Shown here: positions 7,576 through 13,448 of the stretch, in pieces
How positions within the stretch are numbered: position 1 is the stretch's first letter
Layout of the letters: every line of letters begins with the position of its first letter
NCBI GenBank assembly: GCA_011524615.1
Contig: WTJZ01000139.1
Coordinates: 1-15,013 of the forward strand
Length of the DNA: 15,013 bases
From: Akkermansiaceae bacterium
GTDB taxonomy: Bacteria; Verrucomicrobiota; Verrucomicrobiia; Verrucomicrobiales; Akkermansiaceae
Direction of reading: 5' to 3'
Program-made: the position numbers and the translations under genes
Notes under the pieces: generated by a model
What the model was told of the DNA's origin: nothing
Seen by the model: the letters and a program-made list of their open reading frames with translations, nothing else
The model's database searches: none

Positions 7576-9279
7576 TTATTGAGCTGCGCGCACGTGTTGG
7601 ATCGTGAGCTGCAGTGTCACTCTGCCTCGGAATTCATTTTTATCAACCGTATAGCTGATATCCCACGGCTGCGGAGGTAAGTCGAGCGCCCCGCCCCCGA
7701 AGAAAATAGCATCGCGCTCTACTCCCGACTGCGCCAGGGTTAGCTTTAGGTGATTATTCTTTAACTCTCTCGGAGGGCGAGAGTTCTGCACATTACGCGT
7801 CATGAAGATCGGCTGAGGATTCTTCATGCCGAAGGGCTTCAACTTCTCGTACGATTCCATGAACTCGAAGGTCAACTCCTCCAGATCGACATCTGCATCG
7901 ATCAAGAAACGAGGAGCACGCTCTTCTGCAGTCGTCTCCTGTTCAAAGTAATTATTCACCGCGTCCCTAAAGGCGGGAATATTCTCCTGCCGGAGAGCCA
8001 TCCCTGCAGCAGCATGGTGTCCGCCACCAGCAGTCAGATACTCACGCCCAGCCTCGATCGCTTCTACCAATGAGAGTTCATTGATACTACGTCCACTCCC
8101 TTTTCCGTCTCCGTTTTCATCGATCGCTACTACGAATACCGGTTTAAAGAAGCGTCTCATCAATCGTGCGGCCACGATCCCGACCACCCCAGGGTGCCAT
8201 CCCTCTTGCGCCACGATGATACAATGCTGTTGGTCGAGTTGCATCTCTTCGACCTGTGCGAGCGCCTGATTAAAGATCTCCTTCTCGTAGCTCTGGCGAT
8301 CTTGGTTATAATTATTCAGCCTCTGGACGAGATACTGTGCGCGCTCTGCGGACTGAGTCATGAGAGCCTCCAGAGACTCGAGAGGAGCATCCATCCGTCC
8401 CGCCGCATTGATCCTCGGACCGATCTTGTACCCGATATCACTCGCCTCTGGTCGATCACTGACGCCTGCGACTTCCTTGAGCGTGATGAGCCCAGCCTTA
8501 GTCGTATCTCCCAGAGCCTTCAGCCCATGTCTCACGAGCACTCGGTTCTCCTCTAGGAGAGGTACGATGTCCGCCACTGTCGCGATCGCCACCAGGTCGA
8601 GGAGATCCTTGAGCTTCACCGATTCTAGGAAGCGAGTCTTTAACAAGGCATGACAAACTTTAAAGACGACCCCTGCTGCACAGAGATAACTAAAGTCCCC
8701 TTCTGCCGTCGGCGTAAAGTTCGCCTTAGGGTTCACGATCGCGTTACAGTTAGGACGTACTCCCGTATTCGATTCGTGGTGATCCAGCACAATCACATCA
8801 ATCCCCTGCTGGCGTAGGATCTCGATCTCCGCGACCGATGACGTACCACAGTCCATCGCGATGACTAACTCCGTCTCCGGATAGGACGAGAGACATCTCG
8901 CGACCGACTTTTCTGATAATCCATACCCCTCCTTACTCCTCTGAGGTATCATGAGGTTCGGTGTTACCCCGTACGCCTCGACCACCTTCGTCATCAAGGT
9001 GAGAGAGGTGATCCCATCCACATCATAGTCCCCAAAGAGTGTGATCGTCTGCCCCTGATCAATCGCGCTAAAGATACGCGCTACCGCCTCCTGCATCTCA
9101 CCCATCAGGAATGGATCACTCAGCGTCTTTAATCGAGGATCTAGAAAGCTAGCAAGCGACTCCTCAGTCCACTCTCCTCTCGTGCTTAGCAAGTGCTGAA
9201 CGATCCTAGGCAGCCCCTTAGCACTATCAGGCAGGGGCTTCTCATTGGCATCCTTGAGCATCCAGGTCGGTTCGATCAT
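7576..9279 (-). CDS. recJ: Single-stranded-DNA-specific exonuclease RecJ
   Basis: 567 residues, normal for RecJ. It is a DHH-superfamily 5'-3' single-strand exonuclease that resects gaps and broken ends for RecF-pathway recombination and also serves mismatch and base-excision repair. Visible motifs in order: DYDVDG (84-89), DCGTSS (143-148), DHH (166-168), ATVADIVP (233-240), GPRINAAGRM (287-296), then the DHHA1 part with GWHPGVVGIVA (360-370), SGRS (395-398) and GGGHHAAAGM (418-427). A C-terminal OB-like segment follows. The metal-binding Asp and His residues are all present. The start is the ATG at 9279; upstream lies a 170-bp gap that should hold the promoter of a recJ-recG(-trmA) unit. 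Assignment is very secure. Confidence 0.96.
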   Translation of the reverse strand: MIEPTWMLKDANEKPLPDSAKGLPRIVQHLLSTRGEWTEESLASFLDPRLKTLSDPFLMGEMQEAVARIFSAIDQGQTITLFGDYDVDGITSLTLMTKVVEAYGVTPNLMIPQRSKEGYGLSEKSVARCLSSYPETELVIAMDCGTSSVAEIEILRQQGIDVIVLDHHESNTGVRPNCNAIVNPKANFTPTAEGDFSYLCAAGVVFKVCHALLKTRFLESVKLKDLLDLVAIATVADIVPLLEENRVLVRHGLKALGDTTKAGLITLKEVAGVSDRPEASDIGYKIGPRINAAGRMDAPLESLEALMTQSAERAQYLVQRLNNYNQDRQSYEKEIFNQALAQVEEMQLDQQHCIIVAQEGWHPGVVGIVAARLMRRFFKPVFVVAIDENGDGKGSGRSINELSLVEAIEAGREYLTAGGGHHAAAGMALRQENIPAFRDAVNNYFEQETTAEERAPRFLIDADVDLEELTFEFMESYEKLKPFGMKNPQPIFMTRNVQNSRPPRELKNNHLKLTLAQSGVERDAIFFGGGALDLPPQPWDISYTVDKNEFRGRVTLQLTIQHVRAAQ

Positions 9280-9348
9280 TGCGCGACCCTAACAAGGTAA
9301 CGACCAACTCCAAGGATGAAACTAAAGTTTTTCTACAAATAGTACCAA

Positions 9349-9399
9349 TAGGCCACAGAAACACGCCCCTATCGGCCTAGTAGCTCAACTATAAGCTAC
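9349..9399. other. Two small inverted repeats in the gap before recJ
   Basis: TAGGCC (9349-9354) pairs with GGCCTA (9374-9379). Immediately next, GTAGCT (9380-9385) pairs with AGCTAC (9394-9399). They sit between the stop of the coiled-coil gene and the recJ start, both on the minus strand. Neither is followed by a T-run, so a terminator role is uncertain. Confidence 0.25.
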
Positions 9400-9449
9400 C
9401 TAACAGTGAGAAACTCCACAGTGCTCCTCTGTAAGAAAAACTGCTGGTA

Positions 9450-10010
9450 TTACGAATCGGCTGATTCAGCTTCGATCGCCTTCGGAGCCTCTTTCTCAGT
9501 CGACTTTCCTAAGCGCGGGATCACCTTCTTCACGAGCTTGCTCAAGCCGTTTTCTGCATTAGCGTACTCTTCTTCCGCCTCTCGTAGTGCCTTCTCCCAT
9601 GCGGTAGCAAACCCTGGAGCCTGCTCTCTCATGAGGCTCACTGCCTTTTCTGTCACCTGGAGATGCTTCAGCTCAGCCTTATCAGGCTTCTGCTGGATCG
9701 AGGCGATGTTGACTCTCAGGTTTTCATTCTGCTCCTTGAGCGCATCCAGCTCCTGTGTGAGCTTCTCATTCCCTGTCGCATTGATTTTGAGTTGTGTATT
9801 GAGATGGTTCTGGAGCTCTTTCATCTCCTCGTTCACTCGCTTTGCTTCCTTCTTGAGATGCTGTGCTGCTGTGTACCCACTCTTCCACATGAAGAAGGCG
9901 ATCAGTAACCCCACTAGTAAGCCCCAGATGAAGGGCTGTTTCAAAATTTCTAATACTGCTTCCATAATATTTATGACGATCGAAGAACTATTCTCATTCA
10001 ATCCAATCAT
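9450..10010 (-). CDS. Membrane-anchored coiled-coil protein of unknown function
   Basis: 186 residues from the ATG at 10010; an internal ATG at 9965 would give a 171-residue protein starting MEAVLEILKQ, and I cannot decide between them because neither has a Shine-Dalgarno. A single strong membrane segment (FIWGLLVGLLIAFFMW) is followed by about 80 residues of heptad-like coiled coil rich in Lys, Glu, Leu and Asn. A more compact helical part (EKAVSLMREQAPGFATAWEK) and a charged, Ala/Glu-rich tail come last. The layout resembles small single-pass proteins with long cytoplasmic or periplasmic coiled coils, but no named family is evident. It is divergent from the His-rich gene (gap of 90 bp from the longer start) and upstream of recJ on the same strand. 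Confidence 0.75.
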   Translation of the reverse strand: MIGLNENSSSIVINIMEAVLEILKQPFIWGLLVGLLIAFFMWKSGYTAAQHLKKEAKRVNEEMKELQNHLNTQLKINATGNEKLTQELDALKEQNENLRVNIASIQQKPDKAELKHLQVTEKAVSLMREQAPGFATAWEKALREAEEEYANAENGLSKLVKKVIPRLGKSTEKEAPKAIEAESADS

Positions 10011-10100
10011 AGATCAAGCGTCACTACCAGTGAGAATATCTTAACTGAACGCAAAAAAGTGATTGCGTCCCTCTCCTGCAAAGCATAGAGACAGGGTACT

Positions 10101-10724
10101 ATGACTCGTCTTGCTCTTGCATTATCAGTATTTGTATTTGCTTCATGTGACCGCCACGAATGGGAAGGTCCAGAAGGAACGAAACGTCTTTTTGAATCTC
10201 ATGGAAGCCATGGAGACCACGGTGGTCACGACGATCACTCGGGGCACAGTGATGGCCATCATGATGATCACGGCGCTCACGGTGCTTCTCACTCAGATGA
10301 CCATGGTGCACACAAGGCGGATAACCACGGCGCACACGCTGCTGAACATAAGGCAGACGCTCACGCGGCACACGCGGAAGTAAAGGCACACGCTGCGGAC
10401 GCTCACGCAGCAGCTTCACACGCTAAGGAGCAAGCACACGCTGCTCACGCAGAAGTAAAAGCGCACGCTGCGGAACACAAGGCGGACGCTCACGCAGCAG
10501 CTGCACACGTCAAGGAGCAAGCACACGCAGCTCACGCAGAAGCAAAGGCTCACGCTGCTGAACACAAGGCTGATGCACACGCGGCAGCTTCTCACGCTCA
10601 GGAGCAAGCTCACGCGGCACACGGAGCTGCTAAGGCTCACGCTGCGGAAGCAAAAGCAGACGCTCACGGAGCAGCTTCACACGCTGCTGACAAGGCAGCT
10701 TCACACGCTCCAGCACATCACTAA
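10101..10724 (+). CDS. Histidine-rich repeat lipoprotein, possible metal binder
   Basis: 207 residues with about 42 histidines, the only plus-strand gene here. The N-terminus MTRLALALSVFVFASC looks like a lipoprotein signal with Cys16 as lipidation site; the lipobox (FASC) is not ideal. A short linker (DRHEWEGPEGTKRLFESHG) leads to a Gly/Asp/His segment (34-80) that resembles Zn, Ni or Cu binding tracts. Residues 87-198 hold one 25-residue and three 29-residue units built on AHAAHAEVKAHAAEHKADAH. They can be read as 11+11+7 residue periods, like LEA-type amphipathic helices with His at regular spacing. No enzyme motif is present. A metal-buffering or stress role at the envelope is inference. 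A strong terminator follows; the gene is monocistronic and divergent from the coiled-coil gene. Competing minus-strand frames here are shadows. Confidence 0.8.
   Translation: MTRLALALSVFVFASCDRHEWEGPEGTKRLFESHGSHGDHGGHDDHSGHSDGHHDDHGAHGASHSDDHGAHKADNHGAHAAEHKADAHAAHAEVKAHAADAHAAASHAKEQAHAAHAEVKAHAAEHKADAHAAAAHVKEQAHAAHAEAKAHAAEHKADAHAAASHAQEQAHAAHGAAKAHAAEAKADAHGAASHAADKAASHAPAHH
10359..10694 (+). repeat. Tandem 87-bp coding repeat (four units, first one shorter)
   Basis: Units at 10359-10433 (75 bp), 10434-10520, 10521-10607 and 10608-10694 encode near-identical 25- or 29-residue blocks. The first lacks four residues (EHKA). Base differences between units are mostly synonymous or Ala/Val/Gly changes. 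Such arrays can change copy number by slippage or recombination. Confidence 0.8.
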
Positions 10725-10748
10725 TCTCTATTCTAAATAGTTTTTCAG

Positions 10749-10782
10749 AACTCCGCTACTCACTAGAGGGCGGAGTTTTTTT
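10749..10782 (+). terminator. Rho-independent terminator of the His-rich lipoprotein gene
   Basis: A perfect 8-bp stem AACTCCGC / GCGGAGTT with a 13-nt loop is followed by a run of seven T on the plus strand. It lies 25 bp after the stop codon. The opposite strand has no T-run after the stem, so it does not serve recF. Confidence 0.85.
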
Positions 10783-10790
10783 ATACCCTC

Positions 10791-10811
10791 TCCTCATCTG
10801 AGGAATGCGCT
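10791..10811 (-). repeat. Hairpin downstream of recF, partner of the trmA 3' hairpin
   Basis: TCCTCA-TC-TGAGGA is a 6-bp palindromic stem followed by AATGCGCTC, the same nine bases that follow the GAGGAG arm of the trmA 3' hairpin. It lies about 22-43 bp after the recF stop on the minus strand. Confidence 0.35.
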
Positions 10812-10833
10812 CCCTACAGTCAGCGCCACCGCC

Positions 10834-11865
10834 CTAGACCAGACGGTACCCACTCAGCTGTAAGACTTGCGCATCAACCGCGCCCCAATTCAGATTAGTC
10901 GTTGTTAATACCTTCTGAGCAGATCTCGGTAGAGCGAGTAAGAGCGCCTGTCGGCGTTCTTCATCGAGTTCCCCGAAGACATCGTCCACCAAGTATAAGA
11001 CCTCTTGGTCGCTACCTCTGAGTAATCTCCCCTGCGCGAGCCTCAGGGCGATCGCGAGAGTTCGTTGTTGCCCTTCACTCGCAAAGTCTGAGGCGGGACG
11101 CTGATCCACAGTGAGCGCGAAGTCGTCACGATGAGGCCCCACTAATGTCTGCTTCATGATCACATCACGCTGCAGAGAGGCCTCCATTGCTGAGGCGAGC
11201 TCAGATGCGGAGGGCATGTAGACCATGGAGAACTGTTCCTTCTGACCTGAAATCGTATGGTGAGACACCTCCATCTCTGGCAATAGATCCTGTATAATCT
11301 GCTGACGAAAGGAAACAAGCGCCTGACCATGCTGGATCAGTAACTGCGTAAACATCTCAAAGCTCCGGTCCCTAGATCGATTCTCCTTTAGCATCGCGTT
11401 CCTCGACCGCAGCGCCTTGGTATAATCTCGCAGTGCTCGGGCATAGACCGTTGAGAGCTGAGTCCCAATCGCATCCAGAAAGCGGCGCCGCTTCTCCCCA
11501 GAACCTCTTATCAGATCTAGATCGCGGTTCTCCATCCAGACCACGCGAGGGCTCTGCTCCAGATACTCACCACGTTTACTCGGCTGCCCATCGATCGCGA
11601 GCTCGAACTTACGATCCTGATACACCGCCTTGAAGAGGGCCTCATCTGTCTCCAGAGCTACTCCGCATCCGATGCATCCTTCTCTCACGATCTGGGCCTG
11701 ACGACTGGCTCTGGGAGAACCCAGTCGAGACGCCACCGCTATCGCCTCCAGTAAGCTCGTCTTCCCCTGCGCATTCGACCCCGTCAAAAAGACCATATCA
11801 GACTCCATCTCTACTGAGAGGGAGTCAAAACAGCGAAAGTCTATTACTCGGAGGGACCGTAACAT
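10834..11865 (-). CDS. recF: DNA replication and repair protein RecF
   Basis: 343 residues, within the normal range. RecF is an SMC/ABC-like ATPase that, with RecO and RecR, directs RecA loading at single-strand gaps bounded by duplex DNA. The N-terminus has the RecF pattern 'LRVIDFRCFDSL', then Walker A GSNAQGKTS (29-37) and LEAI. Further on come SPRVVWMENRDLDLIRG and EKRRRFLD, GPHRDDFAL, the ABC signature SEGQQRTLAIALRLAQG (263-279) and Walker B with D-loop VLYLVDDVFGELD (289-301). All ATPase motifs are intact. The start is the ATG at 11865, with no Shine-Dalgarno. In many bacteria recF sits with dnaA-dnaN; here it is not next to them. It is 67 bp downstream of the carF-like gene on the same strand and may be in its transcript. 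Confidence 0.95.
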   Translation of the reverse strand: MLRSLRVIDFRCFDSLSVEMESDMVFLTGSNAQGKTSLLEAIAVASRLGSPRASRQAQIVREGCIGCGVALETDEALFKAVYQDRKFELAIDGQPSKRGEYLEQSPRVVWMENRDLDLIRGSGEKRRRFLDAIGTQLSTVYARALRDYTKALRSRNAMLKENRSRDRSFEMFTQLLIQHGQALVSFRQQIIQDLLPEMEVSHHTISGQKEQFSMVYMPSASELASAMEASLQRDVIMKQTLVGPHRDDFALTVDQRPASDFASEGQQRTLAIALRLAQGRLLRGSDQEVLYLVDDVFGELDEERRQALLLALPRSAQKVLTTTNLNWGAVDAQVLQLSGYRLV

Positions 11866-11932
11866 GGCGAGACGTCACCATTTACGAATTCCCCGACTTT
11901 CTCAAACTCTAAGTGATGAAAATTCACGCCTC

Positions 11933-12505
11933 TCAGACCTTCACCGAAGGGTCCACATTGCGCTTAATCCCCGTCAACGCCAGAATCACCTGCTCCACAC
12001 GCTCAAAGAAGCGCATGCGATCGAGAACCGGGTTCACAAAATTCGTAATCGCACAGTATGAGCAGTTCTTAGGGTCGGTATGGTGAATCGCATGCATCTT
12101 GGGCGTCTGGATGATTCGGTACCGCTGCAGCCATGTGATCACGGGACCGTTCTCCCTCTTAGAGCGGTGCGTCCAACAGTGTATTTCGTTGGCCAAAAAA
12201 CTCACCACCAAGAACTCCAACCACATCCAATTCAGCCCTCCTGACACCATCACGACCAGAGCGATACAGATCACGATGATCCCCACGATTCGATTCCGTT
12301 TGAGAAAGGAACTCTTCGTGAAGCGACGAGGATGAAAGTGGTGCTCGACATTAGGGCTAAAGATATACTTGCCCACGAGAGGCCAACTTTCCTTCCCATA
12401 CGCATCCTGCATCCAGTGCACCACTCCTGAGACGAAGTCGGCTAACAACAGTACTCCGAACACCTTAGCGCTCACCATCGCCACGCCCAAGACGAGCTCA
12501 TTCAT
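11933..12505 (-). CDS. CarF/TMEM189-family lipid desaturase (plasmanylethanolamine desaturase-like)
   Basis: 190 residues, a histidine-rich integral membrane protein. Family features are visible in order: LADFVSGVVHWMQDAYG (H30), PNVEHHFHPRRF (H55, H56, H58), EIHCWTHR (H109, H113), KMHAIHH (H138, H141, H142) and a C-terminal SYCAITNFVNPVLD. Hydrophobic segments lie at about 5-30 and 73-107. In Myxococcus CarF and animal PEDS1 these histidines hold a di-iron centre that introduces the vinyl-ether bond of plasmalogens. CarF also triggers light-induced carotenogenesis. The same reaction here is inference from the motifs. It has the best Shine-Dalgarno in the window (AGGAGG at 12511-12516, five bases from the ATG). 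Its ATG overlaps the TGA of a possible Cys-rich mini-ORF (ATGA), which suggests translational coupling. Confidence 0.88.
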   Translation of the reverse strand: MNELVLGVAMVSAKVFGVLLLADFVSGVVHWMQDAYGKESWPLVGKYIFSPNVEHHFHPRRFTKSSFLKRNRIVGIIVICIALVVMVSGGLNWMWLEFLVVSFLANEIHCWTHRSKRENGPVITWLQRYRIIQTPKMHAIHHTDPKNCSYCAITNFVNPVLDRMRFFERVEQVILALTGIKRNVDPSVKV

Positions 12506-12600
12506 CGAGCCCTCCTCGTTGAGTTCACTTCAGCACATCCTGCACAGCATCCCTTACATTCACCTACACACGTTACCTCTTTATCAGTCGTATCTGCCAT
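12502..12600 (-). CDS. Possible cysteine-rich mini-protein coupled to the carF-like gene
   Basis: From the ATG at 12600 the minus strand encodes 32 residues with a dense motif TCVGECKGCCAGCAE (C-x3-C-x2-CC-x2-C; five cysteines in 12 residues). Its stop TGA overlaps the ATG of the carF-like gene as ATGA, the usual sign of translational coupling. The carF Shine-Dalgarno lies inside its last codons. The ORF is very short and its own ribosome site is poor (AGAGG only one base before the ATG). The frame is also open upstream as far as the TAG of the preceding gene, so a longer form from a non-ATG start is possible. The cysteines suggest metal or redox chemistry; no family is recognised and it could be chance. 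Confidence 0.4.
   Translation of the reverse strand: MADTTDKEVTCVGECKGCCAGCAEVNSTRRAR
12511..12516 (-). promoter_or_regulatory. Strong Shine-Dalgarno of the carF-like gene
   Basis: AGGAGG on the minus strand, five bases before the ATG at 12505. It is unusual here because none of the other starts I checked (trmA, recG, recJ, recF, the TPR gene, the exported-protein gene, the coiled-coil gene) shows a comparable site. Confidence 0.65.
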
Positions 12601-12687
12601 ACCTCTAGAGATAACGGATCCATCGTCTTTCTCTAAATTGATATTATGCGGTGCATCATCACCTATACTAATAATGATGCTTGTGGC

Positions 12688-13386
12688 CTACTTAGGTTCC
12701 TCTTCTTTCAGAGGTTGAGCATTACTGCTAGAATCATGTGCTGAGACAGCCTCATCCGCCTCCTCTTGTCTCTCTTTCTTTTTTTTCTCCAAATCGATAT
12801 GCTCTAAAATCTCTTCACGTAGTTCTTTGTATTCTGTTTCCTTCAGGTAATCACCAGTACGCTCAAAACGAGAAATATCCCACTCTACGTGCATTAGGAA
12901 ACTCTTGCCCGTCTCAACCGGAAACGAGGAGAGTATGTATGTTCGACACCACCCTCCACCGTCTACACAGTATGGGTAATCATAATATATATAGGCATTA
13001 CGTAACATCCCTTTACGAATCTTGAATCTGATAAATAGATCTTCAGCTATATTGCCATCTCGATCAGAATGGGGATTCAGTGGTACTGCTAAATCAATAT
13101 AGTCAGGCACCGACCAATTGGCTTCATTCAAAATCAAGTGGCCAAATAATAATTCTTTGTCCGTTAAATCGCGAGAAGCCTTAACAAACCAATATTTTTT
13201 TTGCCCTTTATGGTACGGCAGAACAACATTCACCATATCTGGTTCATCTTCATTCGAGTAGAGCCAAATTTTGTGCTCCTCATGTTCCTCCAGGTTATCT
13301 GGTGTCATAATAGCGTGATTCCAGAAAAACGCATGAAGTTGACTACTAAGGAACCCCAACCAAAACAATAAAAACAATCTATTCAT
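12688..13386 (-). CDS. Secreted protein of unknown function with acidic helical tail
   Basis: 232 residues from the ATG at 13386; an ATG at 13392 would add two. The N-terminus MNRLFLLFWLGFLSSQLHA is a clear signal peptide, so the protein is exported. The mature part to about residue 180 looks beta-rich, with many aromatic residues (IWLYSNED, KKYWFVKAS, YIYYDYPYC). It carries two cysteines seven apart in YCVDGGGWC that could form a disulfide. The C-terminal 50 residues are highly charged helix (KETEYKELREEILEHIDLEK) ending in a low-complexity Glu/Ser tail. No catalytic motif or named family is recognised. It lies 62 bp downstream of the PEP-CTERM protein gene and upstream of the Cys-rich ORF and carF-like gene, all on the minus strand. 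Confidence 0.75.
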   Translation of the reverse strand: MNRLFLLFWLGFLSSQLHAFFWNHAIMTPDNLEEHEEHKIWLYSNEDEPDMVNVVLPYHKGQKKYWFVKASRDLTDKELLFGHLILNEANWSVPDYIDLAVPLNPHSDRDGNIAEDLFIRFKIRKGMLRNAYIYYDYPYCVDGGGWCRTYILSSFPVETGKSFLMHVEWDISRFERTGDYLKETEYKELREEILEHIDLEKKKKERQEEADEAVSAHDSSSNAQPLKEEEPK

Positions 13387-13448
13387 AATCATAAGTCATT
13401 TATTGATCACAATAATTAAATAAAGCATTTAAAGACAAGAAACATCTA

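Noticed and set aside
10063..10091. TTGCGT and TAGAGA with 17-bp spacing upstream of the His-rich gene, as a sigma-70 promoter
   Set aside because: The -10 match is weak and would leave almost no leader, so the evidence is too thin to list as a feature.
10099..10667. Minus-strand open frames opposite the His-rich gene, one Cys/Ser/Val-rich
   Set aside because: They mirror the GCN/CAC repeat codons of the plus-strand gene. Only the plus strand has a signal peptide, a sensible repeat protein and a terminator.
12615..12657. Other tiny ATG frames in the gap before the Cys-rich ORF (8 and 15 codons)
   Set aside because: Too short, no ribosome site and no recognisable protein character.
12778..12787. 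Slippery A-run (A AAA AAG in frame on the minus strand) in the secreted-protein gene, like the dnaX frameshift site
   Set aside because: The -1 frame ends after about eight codons and the run simply encodes a Lys-rich helix; no stimulatory structure was evident.
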